From assembly GCF_900083545.1 (NCBI RefSeq), contig NZ_LT559262.1:682001-746000 (forward strand): 64,000 bases of DNA, written 5' to 3'. The notes under the pieces were generated by a model that worked only from the letters and a program-made list of their open reading frames with translations, had not been told where the DNA came from and did no database searches. This DNA is from Alistipes provencensis (lineage in GTDB: Bacteria; Bacteroidota; Bacteroidia; Bacteroidales; Rikenellaceae). The translations under genes were made by a program, and so were the position numbers. Numbering within the stretch: position 1 is the stretch's first letter; each line of letters starts with the position of its first letter. Shown here one piece after another: positions 44,547-54,304 of this stretch.

Positions 44547-47500
44547 ATGAAACACAGCTATCGCACCCATTTGCGCCTGTGGCTCACAGCGCTGGCCGGA
44601 TTCTTCCTTCTGGCCGTGCATGCGCAGTCCGGCGCAGAGGTCCGCATTCAGGGAAAGGTCACGGACAAACAGCACAACCCGATCACGGGCGTCGTCGTAG
44701 CTGTCCATGGCCGGCAGGCCGGCACGACGACCGGCACGGACGGTACGTTCTCCATCACGGCCCGTGTCGGCGAGACGCTCGAGATATCGTATCTCGGCTA
44801 CAAGAAACAGCAGCTCAAAGTGACGCAGGCCATGACCCGCGCCGACATCACGCTCGAGGAGGACGCCCTCGCCGTGCAGGACGTCGTGGTCATCGGCTAC
44901 GGCACGACCAGCAAGGAGAAGCTCACGGGCGCCGTATCGACGGTGTCGACCGCCGATTTCAAGAACCGCCCGATCACCGACGTATCGCTGGCCCTGCAGG
45001 GCAAGATCACGGGCGTGCAGGTGACCCAGACCTCGGGCCAGCCCGGCGCCGACGGGGGTACGATCACCGTGCGCGGCATCGGCACGCTCAACGATTCGTC
45101 GCCGCTGGTCATCATCGACGGGTTCGAATCGTCGTTCGACAAGGTGGACCCCAAGGACATCGAGTCGATGTCGGTCCTGAAAGACGCCGCTTCGGCCGCC
45201 ATCTACGGCAACAAGGCCGCCAACGGCGTGATCCTCATCACCACGAAGAAAGGCCGCACGGGGCGGCTGCAGGTCGAGTACAACGGATATGTCTCGGTGC
45301 AGCAGGTGACCCGCTACCCCGATCTGCTCGGATCGGTCGACTACATGAACCTCTACAACGAGGCGTGCCTCAACTCGGGCCAGCAGCCGCGTTACAGCCA
45401 GAACTACATCGCACATTTCCGCGACGGCAGCGATCCGGCGCTCTACCCCGACCGCGACTGGGCCGATTTCTACTTCAAGCCTGCGATCCTGCACAACCAC
45501 TATGTGAAACTCAACGGCGGCACGGACCAACTGGCCTACACGCTGTCGATGGGCTATCTGGGGCAGGACGGCATCCTCGAGGGCACGGAGTACGACAAGT
45601 ATAATTTCCGCATCAACACGACCAGCTCGCTGCTCAGGGACCGGCTGAAGATTTCGACCAACGTCGCCGGTTATTCGGGCGTCAAGAACGATCTGGTGGA
45701 CGGCACGGGCAACACGCTCTACCGCATCGTGGCCATGAGCCCGATGGTCAACGCCAAGATGGAGGGTTACGGCTGGACCGACTGGTTCTACGACGACGCC
45801 GTGCGCGAGGCCGGCGGTTTCAACAAGACCAAAACGGGGAATTTCAGCGGCAATATCAACCTGCAACTGTCGCTGCTGAAGAACCTGCGGCTGGAGGGTG
45901 CGATCAACTACGACCGCACGACCGAAACGGGGCAGGTCTACGCCCCGAACGTGGACCTTTACACGGTCTTCACCGGAGCCGACGGCTCGCAGACCATCGG
46001 CAAAAGCACCTCGCGCGAGTCGTCGATCACCGAATCGACCTACCGCTACGGCAACCTTTCGAGCTACGTCACCCTCTCCTACTGGGCCACGGCGGGCGAC
46101 CACCACAATTTCAAGGTGCTGGCCGGATGGCAGCAGGGACAGTGGGACAACAAGTATTACAAGGCTTCCCGCACGCGCCTGACCACCAACCTGCCGTCGC
46201 TCGAAGTGGGCGATCCCTCGACGCAGAAGAACTCGAGCTGGGAGACCGAGGTCAAGAGCATGTCGTTCTTCGGACGTTTCAACTACGACTACAAGGAGAA
46301 ATACCTCATCGAGGCCAACATCCGCTACGACGGCTCGTCGAAATTCGCCGAAGACCACAAATGGGGCGTCTTCCCGTCGTTCTCGGCCGGCTGGCGCATC
46401 TCGCAGGAGGCGTTCATGCGCAACGTGCGGTGGCTCGACGAACTGAAACTGCGCGCCTCGTGGGGCCAGCTCGGAAACGAGAAGATATGGAGCTCCTACG
46501 CCGGCATCGACATCCTTTCGATCGGCTCGTGCAACTACATCTGGGAGAACCAGCAGGTCACCGGCGCCGCGACCTCCTACATCGCCAGCAAAGACCTCAC
46601 ATGGGAGACCACCACGCAGTATAACATCGGACTGGACCTCAGGCTGTTCGGATCGCTGACCTTCACGGGCGATTTCTATGTGAAGGACACCGACGACATC
46701 CTGATGCAACTGCCCGTATCGGGCATCTTCGGCTTCACCGAGGACCCGTGGAAAAACGCCGGGCGCATGCGCAACACCGGCTGCGAGTTCGCGCTCTCCT
46801 ACTTCAAGGCTTTCCGCAAATGGGAGTTCAGCGCCGGGGCCAACCTCTCCTTCAACCGCAACAAGATCCTCGACCTGAAGGGCCAGAGCCCGATCCTCAA
46901 CTCCACGACGGGCATCCTGCTCGAAGAGGGGCGGCCGATCAACACATTGTACGGCTACGAGGTGGAGGGCATCTACCAGAGCGACGAGGAGATCCACGAC
47001 CACCTGACGACCTTCGACCGCAACGGCAACCCCGTGAACTCCTACTCGGGGCTGGTGGCCGCGCCGGGCGACATCCGCTTCAAGGACCAGAACGGCGACG
47101 GGATCATCGACATGGACCACGACCGGGTGGCGCTGGGCGATCCCAACCCCGATTTCCTCTTCTCGTTCAACCTCGGGGCCCGCTGGAAAGGCTTCGACCT
47201 GACGGCCTTCTTCCAAGGCGTTTGCGGCGGCGAGGGCTGGAGCACGGGCGAACTGGTCTCCCCGTTCTTCAACGGCTACAACACCGCGGCATGGATGACC
47301 AAGCGCTGGACTCCCGAACGGCCCAACAACACCTACCAGCGGGTCTACATCGACAGCCAGCGGGCGCAGATCAAATCCGACTATTATGTCGAGGACCTCT
47401 CCTACATGCGCATGAAGAACCTCGAACTGGGCTACACGTTCCCCAAATCGCTGGTCGGCAAGATCGGGATTTCGGGCATCCGCGTCTTCGTCAGCGCCCA

Positions 47501-47624
47501 GAACCTCTTTACGCTCACCCGTTACAAGGGTTTTGACCCCGAGCGTGCGGGTGTCAATGCCACGAACATTTACGATTACCCGCTGGTCCGGACCTTCACC
47601 GCCGGCCTGAACGTAACCTTCTAA
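44547..47624 (+). CDS. SusC/RagA-family TonB-dependent transporter of the GH110 PUL
   Basis: The protein is 1025 residues. I use the ATG at 44547; a TTG two codons earlier is spurious. A signal peptide ends VHAQ, followed by a carboxypeptidase-regulatory-like domain (ITGVVVAVHGRQAGTTTG), the signature QDVVVIGYGTTSKEKLTG, the plug (TITVRGIGTLNDSSPLVIIDG, VLKDAASAAIYGNKAANG) and the barrel ending NVTF. It imports the oligosaccharides that the surface proteins of this PUL capture. It is 60 bases after the GH43 gene and three bases before susD. Confidence 0.95.
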   Translation: MKHSYRTHLRLWLTALAGFFLLAVHAQSGAEVRIQGKVTDKQHNPITGVVVAVHGRQAGTTTGTDGTFSITARVGETLEISYLGYKKQQLKVTQAMTRADITLEEDALAVQDVVVIGYGTTSKEKLTGAVSTVSTADFKNRPITDVSLALQGKITGVQVTQTSGQPGADGGTITVRGIGTLNDSSPLVIIDGFESSFDKVDPKDIESMSVLKDAASAAIYGNKAANGVILITTKKGRTGRLQVEYNGYVSVQQVTRYPDLLGSVDYMNLYNEACLNSGQQPRYSQNYIAHFRDGSDPALYPDRDWADFYFKPAILHNHYVKLNGGTDQLAYTLSMGYLGQDGILEGTEYDKYNFRINTTSSLLRDRLKISTNVAGYSGVKNDLVDGTGNTLYRIVAMSPMVNAKMEGYGWTDWFYDDAVREAGGFNKTKTGNFSGNINLQLSLLKNLRLEGAINYDRTTETGQVYAPNVDLYTVFTGADGSQTIGKSTSRESSITESTYRYGNLSSYVTLSYWATAGDHHNFKVLAGWQQGQWDNKYYKASRTRLTTNLPSLEVGDPSTQKNSSWETEVKSMSFFGRFNYDYKEKYLIEANIRYDGSSKFAEDHKWGVFPSFSAGWRISQEAFMRNVRWLDELKLRASWGQLGNEKIWSSYAGIDILSIGSCNYIWENQQVTGAATSYIASKDLTWETTTQYNIGLDLRLFGSLTFTGDFYVKDTDDILMQLPVSGIFGFTEDPWKNAGRMRNTGCEFALSYFKAFRKWEFSAGANLSFNRNKILDLKGQSPILNSTTGILLEEGRPINTLYGYEVEGIYQSDEEIHDHLTTFDRNGNPVNSYSGLVAAPGDIRFKDQNGDGIIDMDHDRVALGDPNPDFLFSFNLGARWKGFDLTAFFQGVCGGEGWSTGELVSPFFNGYNTAAWMTKRWTPERPNNTYQRVYIDSQRAQIKSDYYVEDLSYMRMKNLELGYTFPKSLVGKIGISGIRVFVSAQNLFTLTRYKGFDPERAGVNATNIYDYPLVRTFTAGLNVTF

Positions 47625-47627
47625 GCC

Positions 47628-49235
47628 ATGAAAAAGTTTTCCACCCTCTTCATCGCAGCCCTGCTGCTTGCGGGATGGTCGAGCGGTTGTGCCGACTACC
47701 TGAACACCGTTCCCGTCGACAAGTCGTCGCCCAACACCTTCCTCAAGGGCGTCGAGCAGGCCAAGAGCATGCTGGCGGGCATCTATTACTGTTTCTACGA
47801 CGATTCGCCGGCCTATATCACCCCCTACACCTACGAGAACATGTGCGACAACTCCTACAACCACCACACTTGGGAGTTCAGCGCCGAATTCGCCCAAGGC
47901 ACGCAGACCGCCGCGAGCTGGTGGGCCGAGCTGAAATGGACCAAGGACTGGCAGGCCATCTCGCGCGCCAACTCCCTGATCCGCTCGATGGCCCTCGCCA
48001 CGGGCATCAGCCCTGCGGACAGCCGGAAGATACTGGCCGAAGCGCGGTTCCTGCGCGCGTGGTTCTATTTCGACTTGGTGCGTTTCTACGGCCGGGTGCC
48101 GCTGGTCGACGAGAATTCGCCGCAGGAGAACGCCCCGCGCGAAGAGCTCACGAAGGTGATGACCTTCATCAAGGGCGACGTGGAGTATGCCGTCGCAAAC
48201 CTCGACAACACGCTGGGCGGCGAGGTCGCCTGCCTCGGTTCGGCCCTCATGCTCCAACTGCAAATCGCACAGTACGAATACGACAACGCCACGGTCATCG
48301 CCTGCGCCAAGGCGATCAAGGAGCTCGGCTACGACCTCTACGGCGACTTCCGCAAACTGTTCCTCGACGAAGGTATCAACGACCCGTCGAACCGGGAAGT
48401 GATCTTCAAGATCAACTACGCCGAAGACCTGCAGTCGAGCTACATGACCCAGTTGTGGTACAACTGGTTCTCGTTCAACACGACGCTCGAGGCGGTCAAC
48501 AGCTTCTTCACGGCCAACGGACTTCCCGTCAAGCCGCTCGAGGCCGAGAACGGCGCCTCGATCCCGGCCGACCCGGCCTACGACAAGGATTATCCCTTCG
48601 AGAACCGCGATCCGCGCCTGAAACTCTCGGTGCTCTGCCCCGGCGACGAATACCGCTGCGACGGAACCTCCCGCTACCAGATTCACTGGCAGCCCGCCAA
48701 CTGGGACAACAAGACCGGCTTCGCGGCCAAAAAGGGTGCCAACGAAACGCTCGTGAACCTCAACAACGACGGCGGCGACAAAATCCTGATGCGCTACGGC
48801 GAGGTGCTGCTGGCGTGGGCCGAGGCCGAAAACGAGGAGAACGGTCCCAAAGGCGCCTACGAGCTGATCGACCAACTGCGCCGCCGCGTGGGGATGGTCA
48901 CCCTCACCGAGTCGCTGCCCAACCTCACGAAGGAGACCATGCGGGCGCTGATCCGCAACGAACGCCGCGTGGAACTCTTCCATGAGGGGCAGCGCTGGCA
49001 CGACATCCGCCGCTGGAAGATCGCCGAGAAGGTGATGACCGACGCCCACGGACTCGACGTCTCGAAACTGCAGTACTACCCCACGAGCGGCGCCACGTCG
49101 CCCTACTGGCAGTACGAGGAGATCGTCGTCGACAAGCGCTCGTTCAACAAGGACCGCGACTACCTGTGGCCGATCCCGCTCAAGGAGCTGAACGCCAATC
49201 CGCTGATCCGCGACGACCAGAACCCCGGTTATTAA
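47628..49235 (+). CDS. SusD/RagB-family lipoprotein of the GH110 PUL
   Basis: The protein is 535 residues, typical SusD length, with lipobox WSSGC (Cys21), LNTVPVDKSSPNTFLKGVEQ at the N-terminus, LRAWFYFDLVRFYGRVPL, LMRYGEVLLAWAEAENEENG, RNERRVELFHEGQRWHDIRRW and the C-terminal DQNPGY. It pairs with the SusC encoded three bases upstream and binds glycan on the surface. Confidence 0.95.
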   Translation: MKKFSTLFIAALLLAGWSSGCADYLNTVPVDKSSPNTFLKGVEQAKSMLAGIYYCFYDDSPAYITPYTYENMCDNSYNHHTWEFSAEFAQGTQTAASWWAELKWTKDWQAISRANSLIRSMALATGISPADSRKILAEARFLRAWFYFDLVRFYGRVPLVDENSPQENAPREELTKVMTFIKGDVEYAVANLDNTLGGEVACLGSALMLQLQIAQYEYDNATVIACAKAIKELGYDLYGDFRKLFLDEGINDPSNREVIFKINYAEDLQSSYMTQLWYNWFSFNTTLEAVNSFFTANGLPVKPLEAENGASIPADPAYDKDYPFENRDPRLKLSVLCPGDEYRCDGTSRYQIHWQPANWDNKTGFAAKKGANETLVNLNNDGGDKILMRYGEVLLAWAEAENEENGPKGAYELIDQLRRRVGMVTLTESLPNLTKETMRALIRNERRVELFHEGQRWHDIRRWKIAEKVMTDAHGLDVSKLQYYPTSGATSPYWQYEEIVVDKRSFNKDRDYLWPIPLKELNANPLIRDDQNPGY

Positions 49236-49252
49236 CCCAAATGCCACAAATC

Positions 49253-50371
49253 ATGAAACGATTCACCGCATACCTGATCCCCGCGGCTGCCGTCATGGCC
49301 GCGCTCCTGAGCCCGTCGTGTGAGCAGCAGGTCGACTACGTCGATGCGACGTGGGCGCGCCCCATCTCCCCGGCCGAAGGCTCGACCCTGAAGATCGACT
49401 TCTTCAAACCCGACGACAAGCAGGTCTTCACTTGGGAGGTCCGTCCGGGAGCCACCTACAAGATCGCCTTCGACGTGGACATGCACTTCGAGAACGCCTG
49501 CGTCTACGACATGGGCCAGAAGGACTCGCTCGTGCTGACCAATTCCGAGATGCTCGACATGCTGCGCACCGTCTGGCCCGACTTCTCGGGTGTCAAGCGC
49601 TTCTTCTGGCGCGTCGAACAGACGCGCGGCCACGACGTGCGCACCTCGTGGCGCTATTTCAGCGCCATTCCGCAGGTCGAGAGCTTCACCGACGCCCGCG
49701 ACGGCGAGGTCTACGGAGCCTGCCAGTTCATCCTCAACGACGGTTCGCTGATGACCATCATGTCCGAAAACCTGCGCGCCACGGTCTACGCCGACGGCGA
49801 ACCGCTGCCCGTCGAGGCCAAGGCGGCCGCGGGCGACGGTTATTGCAGCGACCCGCTCTATGTGCAGAAGGTCGGCCGCTACTACTCGTGGGCCGCAGCC
49901 ACGCGCCTGACGTGGGACGAGGCCAAGACGGCTTATGAAGCGGGTGAAAGCGTACAGGGCGTCTGCCCCGACGGATGGCACCTGCCCTCGATGGACGAGT
50001 TCGCCGCCCTGCGCGAATACCTCGGGGCCGACGTGGGCGCCAACGCCGTGAAAGACCCCTCCTACTGGCCGACGACCGCCGGCATCACAAACAGCGCCAA
50101 GATGAACGTCGTCGTGTCGGGTTTCTACTGGCACGAGGGGCTGACGTTCCTCACCGACCCGACCTTCACGGCCCGGTTCTGGACATCGACGCCCCGCCTG
50201 CAGGGGATGCAGTTCGCCTACGGCGACAGCGCCTCGGCCGACGACCCCACGAAGGCCGTTCTGCTCTCGATCTACGACGACGCATCGACACTGAACATGC
50301 AGTCGTACAGCGTCGTACCGTCGGTCGAAAACCACATGTACCCCGTCCGCTGCGTGATGGACCCGATGTAA
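49253..50371 (+). CDS. SusE-like lipoprotein with C-terminal FISUMP domain
   Basis: The product is 372 residues from the ATG at 49253, chosen for its signal MKRFTAYLIP; an in-frame ATG at 49241 is possible. The lipobox is LSPSC (Cys23). Residues about 30-150 form one Ig-like domain of the SusE type (WARPISPAEGSTLKI; KRFFWRVEQTRGHDV). From about residue 160 the protein matches the Fibrobacter succinogenes major paralogous (FISUMP) domain: MSENLRATVYADG, YYSWAAATRL, VQGVCPDGWHLPSMDEF, and YPVRCVMD at the end. By position just after susD it is the likely surface glycan-binding protein. The function of FISUMP domains is unproven. Confidence 0.75.
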   Translation: MKRFTAYLIPAAAVMAALLSPSCEQQVDYVDATWARPISPAEGSTLKIDFFKPDDKQVFTWEVRPGATYKIAFDVDMHFENACVYDMGQKDSLVLTNSEMLDMLRTVWPDFSGVKRFFWRVEQTRGHDVRTSWRYFSAIPQVESFTDARDGEVYGACQFILNDGSLMTIMSENLRATVYADGEPLPVEAKAAAGDGYCSDPLYVQKVGRYYSWAAATRLTWDEAKTAYEAGESVQGVCPDGWHLPSMDEFAALREYLGADVGANAVKDPSYWPTTAGITNSAKMNVVVSGFYWHEGLTFLTDPTFTARFWTSTPRLQGMQFAYGDSASADDPTKAVLLSIYDDASTLNMQSYSVVPSVENHMYPVRCVMDPM

Positions 50372-50390
50372 ACCCAAACTGCGAAAAGCC

Positions 50391-52094
50391 ATGAAAATCC
50401 GACTGATCCTATTCGCCGCACTGCTGGGAGCATGCCAGCTCGCGGCCTGCAAGGAGGACGAACCCCGCACCCCGCAAGGCGGTCCGGAGGAGGTCTCCTA
50501 CCCCCACCGTTACTACATCGACCCCGAAAACGGGTCCTACTACAACACCGGACACTCCCCCTCGCAGGCGTGGGAGAGCGTCGACCGCATCATGGAGCGC
50601 TCGTGGAAGGCCGGCGACACGATCCTCATCAAGCGCGGCACGGTCTACAACGGATCGCTCACGCTGCGCGGCAGCGGTTCGGCCGAGGCGCCGATCGTGC
50701 TGGGCTCCTACGGCGACGAAAGCCTGCCCCTGCCCGAAATCGCAGGCGGCGGAAACTACGAGGCCATCCTGATCCGCAACGTCCAGTACTGGGAGTTGCA
50801 GGACCTGCGGATCACCAACAAGGGCGCGGCCCCGCGGCCCAAGATCGCCGGCATCCGCATCGAGGCCGACAACATCGAGGGCGGCGTGATGAACCACATC
50901 CACATCCGCCGCTGCGAGGTCGCCGATGTCTACGGCACGAAGACCCACCACAACGAAGGCGGCGGCTCGGGCATCTTCTACTACAATGTCATCGGGGGTG
51001 CGAATCCCTCGTCGTTCAACGATCTGGTGGTCGAGGATTGCCGCCTGACCGACTGCCAGCGCGACGGACTGACGGGTTTTCTGGCGACGGGCGACCGTTC
51101 GCTGCGCAAGGCCAACACGGGCTTCGTATTCCGCCGGAACGTCTTCGAAGGGATTCCCGGCGACCAGATCATCGTCAACGGCTGCGACGACGCCCTCGTC
51201 GAGTACAACATCGTGCGCAACTGTGCGCAGGGCGATTTCGCCGACGAGAGCGTCCCCAACCGCATGGAGGCCGCCGCAGCCCTGTGGTGCATCCACAGCG
51301 ACGGCACCATCTTCCGTTACAACACCGTGCAGGACCACAAGGCCACATGGGACGGACAGGCATTCGACGTCGACCAGAACTGCCGCAACACGCTCTTCGA
51401 ATACAACATCTCCTACAACAACACGGGCGGCTGGCTGATGCTCTGCCCGAGCGACGTGGCGTTCGACCGCAATTTCGTCTCGCAGGAGGGCACGGTGGTG
51501 CGCTACAACGTCAGCATCAACGACGGCACGCGCGACTATGTGAAGGGCAACGGCCAGACCCTCTCGTCGACGATCGACGTGGTGGGCCGCGTGGGCGGAT
51601 GCCACTTCTACAACAACACCATTATCAAGACCCGTTCCGCCGCGACGCACGCCGACAACACGGCCGTCACGTTCGACAGCTACACCAACATCGAGGGGTC
51701 GCTGGTCTTCACCAACAACATCTTCTACAACACTACCGGCACGGCCAATCCCTTCACAAAGGTCGGCACGGGCGAGTTCATCGACGACCGGGGACTGATC
51801 CTGCGCAACAACTGCATCTACGGCTACCGGGAGGGAACCATTCCCGGTTCGGGCGACCACAACGTCGGCACGATTCTCACCGACCCGAAATTTGTCCGGC
51901 TCGTGGAGGAGTTCACGGCCAACAACAATCTGGTCGACAAGGAGCAGATACTCGCAGGGCTGCAGTTGGCCACGGGATCGCCTTGCATCGGTACGGGCGC
52001 CGGAATCGCCGACGAGCCGGTATTCCCGCTCACGACCGATTTCTGGGGCGAGCGCATCGGCAGCGCGCGCAACATCGGGGCGTATAACCATTAA
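50391..52094 (+). CDS. Right-handed beta-helix surface lipoprotein
   Basis: The protein is 567 residues. Two lipobox-like cysteines lie close together (LLGAC, Cys15; QLAAC, Cys20); Cys20 followed by KED is the likelier anchor. The rest is a parallel beta-helix: RYYIDPENGSYYNTGHSPSQAW, GDTILIKRGTVYNGSLTLRG, WELQDLRITNKG, then many coils with N-ladder motifs (RRNVFEG, YNIVRNCAQG, FYNNTIIKTR). It ends SARNIGAYNH, as in many right-handed beta-helix enzymes. It resembles polysaccharide-lyase-like or GH-like beta-helix proteins but I cannot identify catalytic residues. Its place between two FISUMP lipoproteins suggests a surface enzyme or binding protein. Confidence 0.7.
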   Translation: MKIRLILFAALLGACQLAACKEDEPRTPQGGPEEVSYPHRYYIDPENGSYYNTGHSPSQAWESVDRIMERSWKAGDTILIKRGTVYNGSLTLRGSGSAEAPIVLGSYGDESLPLPEIAGGGNYEAILIRNVQYWELQDLRITNKGAAPRPKIAGIRIEADNIEGGVMNHIHIRRCEVADVYGTKTHHNEGGGSGIFYYNVIGGANPSSFNDLVVEDCRLTDCQRDGLTGFLATGDRSLRKANTGFVFRRNVFEGIPGDQIIVNGCDDALVEYNIVRNCAQGDFADESVPNRMEAAAALWCIHSDGTIFRYNTVQDHKATWDGQAFDVDQNCRNTLFEYNISYNNTGGWLMLCPSDVAFDRNFVSQEGTVVRYNVSINDGTRDYVKGNGQTLSSTIDVVGRVGGCHFYNNTIIKTRSAATHADNTAVTFDSYTNIEGSLVFTNNIFYNTTGTANPFTKVGTGEFIDDRGLILRNNCIYGYREGTIPGSGDHNVGTILTDPKFVRLVEEFTANNNLVDKEQILAGLQLATGSPCIGTGAGIADEPVFPLTTDFWGERIGSARNIGAYNH

Positions 52095-52105
52095 AAACAA
52101 AGGCC

Positions 52106-54253
52106 ATGAACAAAATCATCCGAAATATCGCTTTGGCAGCGCTGTTCATCGTTCCCCTGTGGACCGGCGGCTGCAACAAGGACAACGATTTCTACGAAGT
52201 GGGACGTCAGCCGGTGACGCTGACCCGCCCGCAGACCGACACGGTCATCGTCCTCAACCACGAACACGCCGATTCGCTTTACACCTTCGCGTGGAGTTCG
52301 CGCCGGCATTTCATCGACTACAAGCTGCGCTTCGGGCTGGACGAGCAGTTCACGACCTCCTGCGAACGGAACCCCGGCGTGAGTGACGCGTGGCGGCTGT
52401 CAACGCTGCAGCTCGACTCGGTGCTCAGTTCCATGAACGTGGCCGTCGGCGCGACGGTGAAACTCTACTGGACGGTCGAGGTGGTCGATCCCGAGGTCGG
52501 CTGGTGCGACGAGGTGCGGCGGCTGACCATCACGCGCTGCGAACTCCCGACCGGACTCATCCTGCTCCAAACTCCCGCAAGCGAGGCGAAGATCGTCCTC
52601 GACAAGAAGACCCCCGAAGCCGAGGTGGCCTTCGAATGGGAGTGTCCTTCGACCGTTCCCGACTACACGCTGCACATCGGCCTCGACGCCGGCCTTTCCG
52701 GCGACGAAACGATGGCTGTACCCTGCCAATCGGAAACCTCGCACGCCTTCACCATGCAGGAGCTGGACGACTGGCTGGCGGCGCAGGGCATCGAACGGAA
52801 CACCGAGACCGCGATCTACTGGCGGGTGACGGGCACCGGCGACCTGAACAACCCGATCGAGAACAGCGCCGTGCGCAAGGCGACCGTCCGGCGCGTCACG
52901 AAAGACCCCGTGGAGCTGACGCTCACGAGCCCCGCGGCCGATGCCGAGTTGCTGCTCGACGCGGACAAGGCCGACGAAGCGGTGAAATTCGCATGGGCCT
53001 GCGACACGACGGGCATCACATACACCCTGCGGCTCCACGACGCCGAGTTCGACAAGAGCGCCACCTTCAACACGGGCGAAACGACCTCCTATGAGATTTC
53101 GCAGGGCGATCTCGACCTGCTGCTGGAACAGACTTTCGGCATGGTCGCCTCGCAGAAAAAGAAATTCACATGGAGCGTAACGCCGAGCGATGCGGAGTTC
53201 GCCGCAGCCGACGAAACCGAACGTATCGTCTGCATCCGACGCTTCGAGGCCGTGACCGCCGCCGATCCGATCACCCTCACCGCAGGTCCGGCCGACGGCG
53301 CGGACTACACCCTCGACTATGCCCATAGGGACGAAACGCTGAGCACGGCGGCATGGACCTGCAATGCCCGCGGAGTGACCTATGCACTCGAATACAGCCT
53401 CAACGCCGACATGAGCGCCTCGAAGACCCGGTCCCTGACGGCCGAGAAGTCCGCCGCGCTGACCCATTCGCTGCTCGACGACATGCTCTCCGAACTGGGA
53501 GGAGCCTACCTCACCCGCACGGTCTACTGGCGTGTGACTTCGACGGTCAGCATCAAGACCACGCCGTCCGAGACCCGGAGTCTCCGGCTGACGGGCATGC
53601 TGCGCCCCTACACCGACCTGCGCGACCCGGCCAATCCGGAGACCTACGCCGTGGTGAAAGTCGGCGAGGACATCTGGATGGCCGAGAATCTCCGGGCCCT
53701 GTCGTACAGCGACGGCACGGCATTCACCGCCGTCGACGTGATTTACGGAAACCCCGCGGCCAAGACCTTCACCAACGCCCTGATCGGCGATGAGAAGGTG
53801 CGCGGCGTCTATTATAGCTGGCCGACGGCCCTGCGGACCTACGACGAAGCTACCGAGGCCGAAGATACCCGCATGCAGGGTGTCTGCCCCGAGGGATGGC
53901 ACGTCTCGACCATGCAGGAGTGGAAAGCCGTGCAGACCGCCGCGGATTACAGCGCCGCACGGGTCAAGTCGGCGCAGTACTGGACCGGCAGCACGGGCAC
54001 GGACGACACGGGGCTGAACATCGTCCCGGCAGGCAAATTCTGGCACGGCAACGTCGCCGCCCCGGACAACGCCGACGACAAGGCCAGCTTCTGGACGACG
54101 ACCAAGGCCAGCGCCACGACGGCCCAGATGTTCGAGGTGTTCGGCTGGAGCAACGAGATCGTTCCTTGGAATTTCAATGCGCGTCCGTGGAGCGAGGGCG
54201 ACGGTACGGCTTCGATGCTGGTGAACGTGCGCTGTGTCCGCGACCGCGATTAA
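52106..54253 (+). CDS. Multi-domain SusE-like lipoprotein with C-terminal FISUMP domain
   Basis: The product is 715 residues with lipobox WTGGC (Cys23) followed by NKDND, a possible surface-export signal. Four consecutive Ig-like SusE-type domains of about 120 residues follow, each with a strand like FAWSSRRHFIDYKLRF, FEWECPSTVPDYTLHIG, FAWACDTTGITYTLRL or AAWTCNARGVTYALEY and a closing YWRVT or TWSVT. The last 190 residues are a FISUMP domain (DIWMAENLRALSYSDGTAF; GVYYSWPTAL; MQGVCPEGWHVSTMQEW; VNVRCVRDRD). It is an extended version of the protein at 49253 and the likely long-reach surface glycan-binding protein. A terminator-like hairpin follows. Confidence 0.8.
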   Translation: MNKIIRNIALAALFIVPLWTGGCNKDNDFYEVGRQPVTLTRPQTDTVIVLNHEHADSLYTFAWSSRRHFIDYKLRFGLDEQFTTSCERNPGVSDAWRLSTLQLDSVLSSMNVAVGATVKLYWTVEVVDPEVGWCDEVRRLTITRCELPTGLILLQTPASEAKIVLDKKTPEAEVAFEWECPSTVPDYTLHIGLDAGLSGDETMAVPCQSETSHAFTMQELDDWLAAQGIERNTETAIYWRVTGTGDLNNPIENSAVRKATVRRVTKDPVELTLTSPAADAELLLDADKADEAVKFAWACDTTGITYTLRLHDAEFDKSATFNTGETTSYEISQGDLDLLLEQTFGMVASQKKKFTWSVTPSDAEFAAADETERIVCIRRFEAVTAADPITLTAGPADGADYTLDYAHRDETLSTAAWTCNARGVTYALEYSLNADMSASKTRSLTAEKSAALTHSLLDDMLSELGGAYLTRTVYWRVTSTVSIKTTPSETRSLRLTGMLRPYTDLRDPANPETYAVVKVGEDIWMAENLRALSYSDGTAFTAVDVIYGNPAAKTFTNALIGDEKVRGVYYSWPTALRTYDEATEAEDTRMQGVCPEGWHVSTMQEWKAVQTAADYSAARVKSAQYWTGSTGTDDTGLNIVPAGKFWHGNVAAPDNADDKASFWTTTKASATTAQMFEVFGWSNEIVPWNFNARPWSEGDGTASMLVNVRCVRDRD

Positions 54254-54260
54254 ACAACAG

Positions 54261-54293
54261 AAGTCCGGGCGGAGCCGTTCCGCCCGGACTTTT
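54261..54293 (+). terminator. Intrinsic terminator-like hairpin inside the PUL
   Basis: AAGTCCGGGCGGA (54261-54273) pairs perfectly with TCCGCCCGGACTT (54279-54291) over a five-base loop, ending in four T. It separates the surface lipoprotein genes from the SGNH hydrolase and GH20 genes, so these two are transcribed by read-through or from another promoter. Confidence 0.8.
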
Positions 54294-54304
54294 ACCCGTA
54301 TCCG

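Noticed and set aside
44523..49247. 1574-codon open frame on the minus strand opposite the second susC-susD pair
   Set aside because: It is antisense to two clear SusC/SusD genes, has no recognisable domain and a low-complexity His/Val/Gly/Arg-rich composition. Long antisense frames are expected in GC-rich genes.
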